Origin: CAZLBC01 sp964557575
GTDB lineage: Bacteria > Planctomycetota > Phycisphaerae > SM23-33
Length of the DNA: 64,000 nt
Assembly (NCBI GenBank): GCA_964557575.1
Contig: CAZLBC010000012.1
Span: 1 to 64,000, forward strand
Direction of reading: 5' to 3'
Shown: positions 1 to 8,156 of the stretch, one piece after another
Layout: each line of letters opens with the position of its first letter
Position numbering within the stretch: the stretch's first letter is position 1
Notes under the pieces: generated by a model
Told to the model about the DNA's origin: nothing
Seen by the model: the letters and a program-made list of their open reading frames with translations, nothing else
Database searches by the model: none
Program-made: the position numbers and the translations under genes

Positions 1-294
1 GACATCGGTCCGCTGAAAGACGGCGATACGATCGCTCTTTCGGAGACCGGCACGATGCTCAACATACGCGCGGAGGTGTCCGGAATAATCGGAAGCGTGG
101 TATTCAGCGGCGTCAACGACCTGACGGAAAACGTACCCCCCTACGCCGCGTGGGGCAACGACGGCCCGGACTACTACGCGAAGTGGCAGGTGACCCCCGG
201 CGAGTACGAGCTGCGGGCCCTGCCCCGCACCCGGGAAAAGGGACGCGGGAAAAAGGGTGCGGCGGCCGTCCTCAGGTTTACCGTGGTCGAATAA
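1..294 (+). CDS. C-terminal fragment of a secreted multidomain protein (5' end outside window)
   Basis: The reading frame is open from the first base and ends at TAA 292-294, so only the last 97 residues of a larger protein are visible. The segment contains IRAEVSG, GSVVF, ENVPPYAAWG, then a Tyr-rich stretch ending in a YELRALPRT strand. That pattern is typical of beta-sandwich modules placed at the end of extracellular proteins in PVC bacteria, often beside malectin or cadherin-like domains, where the module reads as 'GSV.F ... ENV.PYA ... G.Y.L.A.P'. No catalytic residue is visible. The function of the whole protein cannot be given from this piece. Confidence 0.6.
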   Translation, partial: DIGPLKDGDTIALSETGTMLNIRAEVSGIIGSVVFSGVNDLTENVPPYAAWGNDGPDYYAKWQVTPGEYELRALPRTREKGRGKKGAAAVLRFTVVE

Positions 295-309
295 GACCCG
301 CGTCCCCCG

Positions 310-1767
310 CTACTCCGCCTTCAGTGCCTTCAGCATCGCCAGCAGCCGGTCGGTGATTCTCCGGGATGCCTGTTTTTCAACGCGGCTGGTGCCGAGCCAG
401 GTCTCGTACCCGCCCAGCGCGTGCTGCCGGGGCGTCGGGAGGTAGCCGTAGGAACCGTTGCCGAACGAGATCGTGAATGACTGCTCAAACGGCGTGCGAT
501 CCTTGATCTCCAGGCCGGTCTCCGCGAAGGTCTCGAAGGGAATCGCGACGATACCCAGTTCGCCGACGCGGACGGCCTGCAACGGCACAATGGTTTTGTC
601 GGGCGCGGCCCCCATCTCGATCGTGCGGCGGGCGTATATCTCTTCGCGGCGGTGACGGGGTTTTACGTCTTCATCACGGTTCAGCACGGCCCGGGCCCAC
701 GCCAGCAGCTTCTCATCGGGCTTCCGGGTCGCGAGTAGCAGGTCCGTCATCCGGACGCCCAACTGAACCTGCTCGCGACAGGTAATACCCTTCTCGGCCG
801 CGGCGACCTTCGCCGCGAGGTCGCGGGCGGCCAGCGTCATCTGCTCGTAGCGATCGCGGCGGGGCGTTTTTTGCGTGAAGTTGATGTTGTTGATATCGCC
901 GCTGGTGCCGTTGGTCATGATACCGACGAACGGCGGCCGCCGACGGTCCGCTCCCAGCAGCTCCTGCACGCGGTCGGCGAATATGCCGAAGTAGTCGGCC
1001 GACACATCCCCCCGCCGCACCCCGCCGACGTAATGGAGCGAGTAGTTGGCGAGCAGCGCGACGGGACGGCCGTCCGTCGACCTGATCGAAAGAAAGCACA
1101 CCTCCGGGTCCGTCGGTCCCGCCGGCTTCACGAGATCCGCATGACACCGCGGGGGATTCATACGGGCCTTGTCCGTGCCGCCGAAGGGATTCGCCAGGTG
1201 GGGGCCCGGCTTCATCAGCCACCGCCGGTTGTGGACGTGTTCCGGGACGTCGACACTCCCCCACCCGATCCGCGCCGGCGCGAGGTTGTTGATCGCCAGG
1301 CGGACCCCGTCGGCGATGCGCCGCGCGAGAAACCGCTTGTACTCGAAGACCGCGTCGCCGCCGAGCGGAACCCCGCCATGCACGGTAACGGCCGAATGCG
1401 TATGCGTGGAGCACATCAGCACGTGTTCAGGCGACAGCTTCGTCTCCGCGCCTATCCACTGCCGGGCGAGATCGTAGACGGCGCGCGGGATGCCGAGGTT
1501 GTCGCACACGACGAAACCGATGCGCACGCGGCCGTTGTCGAGCACCAGGCACCGGGCGCGCAGCTCATCGTGAATGTGCTCAGCGGGAAAGGGTTTCCAG
1601 CCGCCGACGATCTTCAGTCCCAGCGGGGGCGTAATATTCACCGCCGCGGCCCCGGCGCGGAGCCGGTCCGGCGGCGTATCCGGGGAGTCCGTCGGCTCCG
1701 CCGACCGGGCGATCCCGGCACCGACAGCGGACACGACAACCATCCATACGGCAGTTCGTCTCACCAT
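310..1767 (-). CDS. neutral/alkaline ceramidase N-terminal-domain protein, secreted
   Basis: This is a 485-residue protein with an N-terminal signal peptide (MVRRTAVWMVVVSAVGAGIA then a cleavable A-R-S-A). After it comes the ceramidase-like fold start, GAAAVNITPPLG, then LMCSTHTHSAV and a later NYSLHYVGG, which supply the His residues expected for the zinc site of neutral ceramidases. PVC bacteria carry many such paralogues whose substrates are unproven, so cleavage of ceramide is not implied. The start at 1767 is preferred over a longer in-frame ATG at 1821, because GGGAGG lies 5 nt upstream of it and the signal peptide then begins at residue 1. The next gene upstream is on the same strand, but its stop is 59 bp away. 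Confidence 0.75.
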   Translation of the reverse strand: MVRRTAVWMVVVSAVGAGIARSAEPTDSPDTPPDRLRAGAAAVNITPPLGLKIVGGWKPFPAEHIHDELRARCLVLDNGRVRIGFVVCDNLGIPRAVYDLARQWIGAETKLSPEHVLMCSTHTHSAVTVHGGVPLGGDAVFEYKRFLARRIADGVRLAINNLAPARIGWGSVDVPEHVHNRRWLMKPGPHLANPFGGTDKARMNPPRCHADLVKPAGPTDPEVCFLSIRSTDGRPVALLANYSLHYVGGVRRGDVSADYFGIFADRVQELLGADRRRPPFVGIMTNGTSGDINNINFTQKTPRRDRYEQMTLAARDLAAKVAAAEKGITCREQVQLGVRMTDLLLATRKPDEKLLAWARAVLNRDEDVKPRHRREEIYARRTIEMGAAPDKTIVPLQAVRVGELGIVAIPFETFAETGLEIKDRTPFEQSFTISFGNGSYGYLPTPRQHALGGYETWLGTSRVEKQASRRITDRLLAMLKALKAE

Positions 1768-1826
1768 GAGCACCTCCCGGCGAGCCCGGTCGCCCACGAT
1801 AACCGGTATCGCCTCAGACACCCGCT

Positions 1827-2327
1827 CTATTCAGATACCGTAAATCCCGCTTCCACGTCGCCCCCCTCCTGGAAGGGGCCGCGCACCACGACGCCGCCGT
1901 GCCGCTCCATCAATGCGGCGACCTCTTTTTCGATGATGAAATAAATGCCGTCCACAACGACCGGCACGCTGCCGGCCGGGGGCGCGTCCCGTGATTCAAA
2001 GATGCCGAGCGATGGTTTGCCGGCGCACAATCCCTGGTAGAAGATCACCCGGGGGCCGCCGCCTGCCGCCGCCTTTTTCTTCAGCGCCGCGGCGGCCGTT
2101 TTCGTGATTGCCACGGATGGTACACCGGGCGTTTGATCACCCCCGCCGTCGGCCTCCGGTTCCGTCTTATCGTGTTCGGGGCTCCGGTCACCGGCGCGCG
2201 GCACTGCTTGAGTGATAGCCGGTTTTTCCGGTTCGGCGCGGTCTGTATTTTCGTCGCCGCACGACAGGAAGACCGGCACGAACAGGACATACCAGAAACA
2301 CGAAATACCCGTTACTGTTCGTCTCAT
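1827..2327 (-). CDS. lipoprotein with a C-terminal HesB/IscA-like domain
   Basis: This is a 166-residue protein. It has a short hydrophobic leader ending VFLSCGDE, which is a plausible but imperfect lipobox, then a low-complexity Glu/Pro/Asp linker. From about residue 85, AITKTAAAALKKK, a glycine loop with YQGLCAGKPSLGI, VVVDGIYFIIEK and a final GFTV strand reproduce the order of the A-type iron-sulfur carrier fold, closest in feel to the HesB-like (seleno)protein subgroup. Only one of the usual conserved Cys positions is clear (LCAG). A-type proteins are normally cytoplasmic, so an exported one is odd. The start at 2327 has GGAG upstream, and it begins 21 bp from the palindromic element at 2349. 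The domain call is inference from pattern only. Confidence 0.5.
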   Translation of the reverse strand: MRRTVTGISCFWYVLFVPVFLSCGDENTDRAEPEKPAITQAVPRAGDRSPEHDKTEPEADGGGDQTPGVPSVAITKTAAAALKKKAAAGGGPRVIFYQGLCAGKPSLGIFESRDAPPAGSVPVVVDGIYFIIEKEVAALMERHGGVVVRGPFQEGGDVEAGFTVSE

Positions 2328-2348
2328 ACCATTCTCCACGACAATGGA

Positions 2349-2515
2349 TAGAGCTGGTTTCATAACTTCAATTTGGACTACAAGCGGCTCTTTTGCCGTC
2401 TGGCGGCGTCACGAAAACTCGACATATTTCCTTAATATGTCGTCGTTTCCGTTCCTTGCCAGATCGACAAAATACCTCGCTTTCGCTACCAAAGCAAGTT
2501 ATGAAACCAGCTCTA
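2349..2515. mobile_element. 167-bp TA-flanked palindromic element (MITE-like)
   Basis: A perfect 20-bp inverted repeat, 2349-2368 against 2496-2515, begins and ends with TA next to GAGCTGG/CCAGCTC. The inside is also palindromic: 2420-2428 (CGACATATT) pairs with 2434-2442 around the loop TCCTT, and the two palindromes share one centre near 2431-2432. The whole stretch can therefore fold as one long hairpin. It codes for nothing and is AT-richer than its neighbours. Terminal inverted repeats with a TA duplication suit a non-autonomous relative of an IS630/Tc1 or IS5-group element, but no transposase is present to confirm the family. Confidence 0.7.
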
Positions 2516-2569
2516 GTATAGCAGGCGATCCGGCCGGCCGCAAAAGCCGCCGGGGCACCATGGGCGTCC

Positions 2570-3838
2570 TCAATTCGTCTTCAGCCGCCGGGCCTCGATG
2601 TAGTAGCGCTTCTCGTGGGCCTCGCCGATCGAAAAGGTCTTTCGCGGATAGGGACCGACGGTCCGGATCCGGTCGAAGAACGCGGCCGTGTCGACGGGAG
2701 GCAGAAAGATCCCCGCGTTCCCCTCCACCCCGGCGAGGTCGCGCACCGGCTGTTCGTCGTGGACGTAGTCGATGGAGACCGGGGGATGGGCCGAAAGGTA
2801 TTCGTCGAGGATATCCTGGACGTATTCCACCGTCATCCGGTCGCCCGGAGCAGTGAACGTTACGACCCCCTCCCTGCCGCGGGCGGTGATCCCCACGGAG
2901 TGCGTGCGCCCGTCGGGCCTGCAGGAGCCGGCCGGGCCCGCGGCAAACGCCCCCCCGAGGGCCGACTCCATGGCGGCGACCAGGTCGTCGGCGTCGACCC
3001 CGAAGAGGACCCGGTTGATCGGGTGGAACGCGAGCCCCGGGTCGTGTATGTTCTCGACTTCCAGGAGGATGTACCGGGCCGGATCGTCGTCAGCCGCGCC
3101 CTGCTTTTTCCGCTCCTCCCACAACTGCTTGGCGGTCGCGAGTGAGTGGTTGCCGTCACCGACGGCGAAGAGCAGCCCGTCGTCGACGAGCGCTTCAAAC
3201 GCGGCGGCCGTCGACGCGGCCGTTTCGCCGTCCACGAACCAGCCGGCGACGTGTCCGCCGCCCTGCTGGAGATCGAAATCGTACAGTTTCTCCATGCCGT
3301 CGCGGCGCTGAAAGAGCGGCTCGATGACCGTCCGCCCGGGATCGTCTATCAGCAGGAGGATATGCGGCAGGTCCAGGCTCGCGCCGCGGCGGATTGCCAT
3401 CCGGGGCGGCAAGCGGTCCAGCACCGTGCCCTCCGTGGGACGGATCAGGGCGTCCGCTCCTTCGTGAAAACTGTACGATTCGAGGTCGACGGCGAGGACC
3501 AGGCCCTTCCGCGACGCCGCCAGCGGCGTCGACCGATCGACCAGGACCCACCCCGGCTGGCGGGAAACGAGGAGCCCGGCGTCGAGGTACTCGTCCATCG
3601 TCCGGTTGATGTCTTCGACCCGCTGCTCGCGGTCGTCGTCTTCAAGATAGACCTCGGGGAGCGTGATCCTGAGCGTGGACGGGGCATCCCCCACCGACCG
3701 CTCCACGGCTTCCCAGTACGACCGGTCGGAGGTGAACTGGTCGCAGGCGATCACCGACCACTTCCGGAGGTCGACCCCGTCGGCGGGGAGGAGGATCTCG
3801 GGAAGGGTCAATCCGATAGCGGCTACATCCGTCGGCAT
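2570..3838 (-). CDS. DUF1015 family protein
   Basis: This is a 422-residue soluble protein without signal peptide. It matches the DUF1015 family in layout: ILLPADGVDLRKWSVIACDQ near the start, ITLPEVYLEDD, IRPTEGTV, LLIDDP, then LLFAVGDGNHSLATAK and YILLEVENIHDPGLAFHPI. The DGNHS block is the most conserved part of the family, which has no agreed biochemical role. The start at 3838 (MPTDVAAIG) is chosen because an AAAGG lies about 10 nt upstream and family members begin just ahead of the ILLP segment. Two earlier in-frame ATGs exist, at 3856 and 3901. It diverges from the beta-helix gene at 4018, and the 179-bp gap should hold both promoters. Confidence 0.8.
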   Translation of the reverse strand: MPTDVAAIGLTLPEILLPADGVDLRKWSVIACDQFTSDRSYWEAVERSVGDAPSTLRITLPEVYLEDDDREQRVEDINRTMDEYLDAGLLVSRQPGWVLVDRSTPLAASRKGLVLAVDLESYSFHEGADALIRPTEGTVLDRLPPRMAIRRGASLDLPHILLLIDDPGRTVIEPLFQRRDGMEKLYDFDLQQGGGHVAGWFVDGETAASTAAAFEALVDDGLLFAVGDGNHSLATAKQLWEERKKQGAADDDPARYILLEVENIHDPGLAFHPINRVLFGVDADDLVAAMESALGGAFAAGPAGSCRPDGRTHSVGITARGREGVVTFTAPGDRMTVEYVQDILDEYLSAHPPVSIDYVHDEQPVRDLAGVEGNAGIFLPPVDTAAFFDRIRTVGPYPRKTFSIGEAHEKRYYIEARRLKTN

Positions 3839-4017
3839 GGTATCGTGGCCTTTCATTAGGGGTACAAGCTGACGCCGTCTGCCCGGACGAATACTATACA
3901 ACGTTATGCCGTATATGAAAGGTCGGGCATGACGGGAGCGAAAAAACCTTGATAACCGCCCGGCGGATACCGCATAATCAACGCCGTCGTTTCAACCGCT
4001 CGACTGAAAGCGTAATC

Positions 4018-6342
4018 ATGAGAAAAGCCAATCCCGCCGCCCCGACCGCGGTTGCCGTTATGATCCTTACCGCTCTCCATTCGGCGCAGGGTGCACACTA
4101 CTACGTCTCCCCCGACGGCAACGACGACTGGTCCGGCCGTGCAGCCGCGCGGTCCGGCGACGACGGCCCCTTCCGCACGCTCAAGAAAGCGACCGCGGTT
4201 GCCGGCGCCGGCGATACCTGTTACCTGCGCGGGGGCGTGTACCGCGAAATCCTGCGCCCCACCCGCGACGGAACCGCGGCCGAGCCTCTCACGTTCACCG
4301 GCTACAAGAAAGAACGGCCGGTCATCACCGGCGCCGATCGCCTCGAGGGCTGGAAGCGGGAACCGGACGGCAGATGGTCCGCCCCCCTCCCCCGGGATCT
4401 CAAGGACGGCAACCAGCTCTTCGCCGGCGACCGGATGCTCACGGAGGCGCGGTGGCCGAACAACACCGGCGGGCTCCTTGAAGGACACCTCCGTGCCCGG
4501 GTGCGGACGGGCACCGAAAACACGATTACGGACCCGAACATACCCGGCGGGAAGAACGCCTGGAAGGGCGCGCTGCTGTGGTGCGCGGGCGGATCGGAGT
4601 GGATATGCTGGACCGCACGCGTCACCGCCTGGGATCGGCGGACCCACACCCTGACATTCGACAAGAAAAAGGCGAAGGGGTGGTACCGGCCGAAAAAGGG
4701 CAACCCGTACGTCCTGATGGGTATCCGGGAAGCCCTGGATGCACCCGGCGAGTGGTGGCTTGACCGTGAAAACGGACGGGTGCATCTCGTGCCGCCGGCG
4801 GACACTGAGCCGGCCGCAATGGCGGTCGCGGCCAAGCAACGTCTTCACGCCGTCGACCTCACCGGTCGCAGTCACGTGCGCGTCACGAACCTCCGCTTCC
4901 GGGCGGGGGGCATACTGACCGACAAACAATCATCGCACCTCCTGCTCGAAGGTCTGGCGGGCCGATACGCGGGACATTCGTACGAAAAGGACCTCGGCGG
5001 CCGGTCGGGCGTCCTCATACACGGCAATCACATCACGGTGCGCGACTGCGAATTCGCCTGGTGCTCAGGAAGCGTGGTGGACATGCGGGGAACGGACAAC
5101 CGGCTGATCAACTGTTACGTGCACCACGGCAACTACGGTGCCAAGTGGCGGGGGACGGCGGCGATTCGGGGGCGGCGGCACGTCGTCGCCTGGAACACCA
5201 TCCGCCACTCCGGCCGCGACCTGGTGAATATCCACGGCCTCTCCGAAAGCCTCATCGAGCACAACGATTTGTCGGAGGCGGGCTGGCTGACATCCGACCT
5301 GGGGATGACCTACGGCCACAACACCGACTTCGGCAACACGGTGATCCGCTACAACCTGGTCCACGACAACCACGCCCCGCACTGCGCGATGGGGATTTAC
5401 TTCGACCACCTGAGTCACAACGCGATCGTCCACCACAATGTTGTCTGGAACGTGGGCATGGATCCGATCCGGATCAACAACCCCGGTTACCACAATATCG
5501 TCGCCAACAACACCTGCTGGAAAACGGGCCGCGTCTCGACGTTCGATCACAGCCGCCGGAACGATCTGTTCGGCTGCCGGTATGCGAACAACATCTTCAA
5601 TGAGAAGGTTCGGCTCCCCGGGCACGCGATCGTTCAGAATAACCTCGTGACAAAAAAGCCCCGGCTCCGCAATCCGTCCGGCGGTGACTTCACGCCGGCC
5701 GAGAACGCCAAGGCCGTGAATGCCGGGACGCCCATCCCCGGCATCACTCCGGCCGGCGAAACATCACCGGACATCGGCGCTTTCCCCCGCGGCCGGACGC
5801 CGTGGGACGCCGGCCACGATTTCTCCCGCACGGTGACAACGCCCGTTCTCCGGCGCCCGGACATCGCCGGCATGAACCTTCTGCACAACGCCTGCTTCGA
5901 ACGGGAAACGCTCGAGCACTGGCGTAAGACGGGGGCCGCCAGCGCGAAGCTCACCCCCGGCAACGGCTGGGGAAACAATTTCGGGAAGGGGAAGGCCGAG
6001 CCCACCGGCACCTCGAAGCGGGAACTCCGCCTGGGCGGGGGACGGGACGGCGTCGAACAGGAGATCCCGGTGAAACCGGAGACGACGTATGAACTTTCGG
6101 CCTGGGCCAAGGTTTCCGGGAACAAGGAGTCGGTCAGCGTCGGCGCGAAGGGCTTCGGCGGCCCCGCCGTATCAGCCGCCGTCACCGCGAGCCGCTGGAC
6201 ACGGAAGGTACTGGAATTCACAACCGGCAGCAACGCGACATCCGCGGTCGTCTTCATGGAAAAAACCGCGCCGGGCAGCGGGAACGCCTGGTGCGACAAC
6301 GCGGCGGTGAAGCGCGTCATTTTAAACCACTCATCGAGGTAA
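4018..6342 (+). CDS. secreted right-handed parallel beta-helix protein with C-terminal CBM-like domain
   Basis: The 774-residue product has a signal peptide (to about residue 27, HSAQGA) and then HYYVSPDGNDDWSGR, the usual opening of secreted beta-helix (pectate-lyase-fold) proteins of PVC bacteria. The middle is full of short repeating N-x-I/V units (RYNLVHDN, NAIVHHNVVWN, HNIVANNTCW), each a coil of the helix. Residues from about 620 (NLLHNACFE) to the end form a beta-sandwich of carbohydrate-binding type with TTYELSAWAKV and a final WCDNAAVKRV. It is probably a polysaccharide-binding or -cleaving enzyme, substrate unknown. The start at 4018 gives the complete signal peptide. The PhoD-like gene begins 5 bp after the stop, so the two are likely cotranscribed. 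Confidence 0.8.
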   Translation: MRKANPAAPTAVAVMILTALHSAQGAHYYVSPDGNDDWSGRAAARSGDDGPFRTLKKATAVAGAGDTCYLRGGVYREILRPTRDGTAAEPLTFTGYKKERPVITGADRLEGWKREPDGRWSAPLPRDLKDGNQLFAGDRMLTEARWPNNTGGLLEGHLRARVRTGTENTITDPNIPGGKNAWKGALLWCAGGSEWICWTARVTAWDRRTHTLTFDKKKAKGWYRPKKGNPYVLMGIREALDAPGEWWLDRENGRVHLVPPADTEPAAMAVAAKQRLHAVDLTGRSHVRVTNLRFRAGGILTDKQSSHLLLEGLAGRYAGHSYEKDLGGRSGVLIHGNHITVRDCEFAWCSGSVVDMRGTDNRLINCYVHHGNYGAKWRGTAAIRGRRHVVAWNTIRHSGRDLVNIHGLSESLIEHNDLSEAGWLTSDLGMTYGHNTDFGNTVIRYNLVHDNHAPHCAMGIYFDHLSHNAIVHHNVVWNVGMDPIRINNPGYHNIVANNTCWKTGRVSTFDHSRRNDLFGCRYANNIFNEKVRLPGHAIVQNNLVTKKPRLRNPSGGDFTPAENAKAVNAGTPIPGITPAGETSPDIGAFPRGRTPWDAGHDFSRTVTTPVLRRPDIAGMNLLHNACFERETLEHWRKTGAASAKLTPGNGWGNNFGKGKAEPTGTSKRELRLGGGRDGVEQEIPVKPETTYELSAWAKVSGNKESVSVGAKGFGGPAVSAAVTASRWTRKVLEFTTGSNATSAVVFMEKTAPGSGNAWCDNAAVKRVILNHSSR

Positions 6343-6347
6343 CTACC

Positions 6348-7781
6348 ATGCGTCACGCAACAGGCACCCTCATGCTGTATGTTTTCATCTTTTTCGCGGC
6401 ATGTCCGCCCGCGGCGGCCAAGCCGCCCATACCCACGCCGAATGAGACGCCCGTCCTCGGGGAGGTCGACCGCTACCTGATCGAAACGATCTACAACGGC
6501 GCGGACCGGGAGGGGTCGCTGGGGAAAACGTACGACCGCCCGGCGTTCCGGGCGCTGGTAAAGAAACACGGCCTCCTGCTCTTCGGCGGCCCCGTCGTCG
6601 GAAACGTCACCGCCGATGCGGCGACCATCTGGGTGCGAACCACCGAACCGACGACGGTTCGCATCGTCGCCGCGGAAGGCGACAGCCCGCCGGGCGCGAT
6701 CACGTCCGAGACGGTGAAGACCGCCCCCGCCGGCGACCTGACCGCCGCGCCCCGGCTGGCGGGTCTCAAGCCCTTCACCGCGTACCGGTACAACGTCATC
6801 GTCGGCGAAAAACCGGTATTCTCGAAAACGCTCCCCTCGTTCAGGACCTTTCCCGCCCCCGGACAGAAGGTCACATTCCACGTCGGTTTCGGCGGCGGCG
6901 CCCGCTACAATCCGCCGAAGGAACGGATATGGAAAACGATCGCCGCGCGGAACCCGATCGCCGTTCTCTTACTCGGCGACAATGTCTACATCGACACCCC
7001 CCGCTTCCGCAACAAGCAACGCGCTTACTACTATCGGCGCCAGCTCAGACCGGAATACCGGGCGCTGAGTTCCACCTGCGGGATCTACGCGATCTGGGAC
7101 GATCACGACTTCGGCAAAAACGACTGCGCGGGCGGCCTCCACCCCTTCAAACCGGCGTGGAAACCGGCGACGTGGAAAGTCTTCTGCGAAAACTGGCCCA
7201 ACCCGTATTTCGGGGGCGGCGAAAAACAACCGGGGTGCTGGTTCGACTTCTCCATCGGCGACGTGGATTTTTTCATGACCGACGGGCGCTACTACCGTGA
7301 TTTCAAGAAGGGCACGATGCTCGGCCCGGTTCAGAAAAAGTGGCTGCTGGAGAAACTCGCGGCGTCAAAGGCGACATTCAAGGTCATCGCCTCCGGAACC
7401 CTGTGGACCCGCCACGCGGACAAGGGCGGCAAGGATTCCTGGTGGGGCGTCAAAGAGGAGCGGGAAGAGATACTCTCCCTGATCGACCGGAACAACATCG
7501 GCGGCGTGATCCTCCTCTCGGCCGACCGGCACCGGACGGACGTCTACGAGATCAAGCGGCCGAAGGGCTACACGATCTACGAGTTCGAGACCTCGAAACT
7601 GACGAACAACCACACGCACGGCACGAGAAAGAAGGCCCTGTTTTCATACAACAAGGGCAACTACTTCGGCCTCCTGACATTCGACCTCGCCGCCGCGGAC
7701 CCGACGGTCACCTTCCGGTGCATCACGATCGACAACGAGGTGGTCTACGAGCTTGGGCTGAAGCGGAGCCGTCTGCAGTAA
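6348..7781 (+). CDS. PhoD-like alkaline phosphatase/phosphodiesterase, secreted
   Basis: This is a 477-residue exported protein with the signal peptide MRHATGTLMLYVFIFFAACP. An N-terminal fibronectin-like segment (ATIWVRTTEPTTVRIVAAE, YRYNVIVGE) precedes the metallophosphatase core. The core shows LLGDNVYIDTP, IWDDHDFGKNDC, FFMTDGRYYRD and LLSADRHRTDVY, which are the metal-binding Asp/Asn/His motifs of the PhoD family. The substrate could be a phosphodiester or phosphomonoester; family members differ. Its start has GAGG about 9 nt upstream and lies just behind the beta-helix gene, suggesting one operon for breakdown of a phosphorylated or sulfated polymer. The TAA stop overlaps the left arm of the inverted repeat starting at 7780. 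Confidence 0.82.
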   Translation: MRHATGTLMLYVFIFFAACPPAAAKPPIPTPNETPVLGEVDRYLIETIYNGADREGSLGKTYDRPAFRALVKKHGLLLFGGPVVGNVTADAATIWVRTTEPTTVRIVAAEGDSPPGAITSETVKTAPAGDLTAAPRLAGLKPFTAYRYNVIVGEKPVFSKTLPSFRTFPAPGQKVTFHVGFGGGARYNPPKERIWKTIAARNPIAVLLLGDNVYIDTPRFRNKQRAYYYRRQLRPEYRALSSTCGIYAIWDDHDFGKNDCAGGLHPFKPAWKPATWKVFCENWPNPYFGGGEKQPGCWFDFSIGDVDFFMTDGRYYRDFKKGTMLGPVQKKWLLEKLAASKATFKVIASGTLWTRHADKGGKDSWWGVKEEREEILSLIDRNNIGGVILLSADRHRTDVYEIKRPKGYTIYEFETSKLTNNHTHGTRKKALFSYNKGNYFGLLTFDLAAADPTVTFRCITIDNEVVYELGLKRSRLQ

Positions 7782-8138
7782 AAAGGGGACGGGAGTCTTT
7801 TTCGGTTGATGATAAAAAGATAGAGGAAACGGGTACCTTTTGGGTTGACGAAAGATTCGAGATTTATACAGTAATCTCATGCCACGTCGAGCACGTTCCA
7901 TTCAGGGCGGGTTCGTCTATCACGTCCTCAACCGTTCAAATGCGCGCATTCGATTATTTCATAAAGACGCACAGAACTGGAAGCACTCAGACGAAGTGTC
8001 ACCCGCGGAGAGCCTTACGGGGCAGAAGATTGGAAAAAGAAAACCATAGACCGCTTTGGCCTGGAATGGACCGTTCGTCCCAGGGGCCGACCACGCAAAA
8101 CAAACTCCAAACCCGAAAAAGACTCCCGTCCCCTTTTT
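7780..8138. mobile_element. RAYT-type element relic bounded by a perfect 26-bp inverted repeat
   Basis: Positions 7780-7805 and 8113-8138 are exact reverse complements over 26 bp, with the core GGGGACGGGAGTC on the left arm. Between them lies a broken Y1-type transposase. REP-associated tyrosine transposases are commonly flanked by such palindromic ends. The element fills the whole space between the stop codons of two convergent genes (the left arm touches the TAA of the phosphatase gene, and the right arm nearly touches the stop of the kinase gene), so insertion disrupted neither. Its arms could also now serve as a bidirectional transcription terminator. Confidence 0.72.
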
Positions 8139-8156
8139 TTTACCGGGCGGCCCTGA
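7879..8156 (+). pseudogene. internally deleted, frameshifted Y1/RAYT transposase
   Basis: Starting at ATG 7879 the frame reads MPRRARSIQGGFVYHVLNRS, the standard N terminus of the REP-associated tyrosine transposase family, and is lost near residue 40. The typical C terminus appears in another frame, from about 7998: RGEPYGAEDWKKK, RFGLEWTVRPRGRPRK, stop at 8154-8156. The middle, including the catalytic Tyr region, is missing, since full-length relatives have roughly 200 or more residues. The gene is therefore dead and at most mobilised in trans. Confidence 0.75.
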
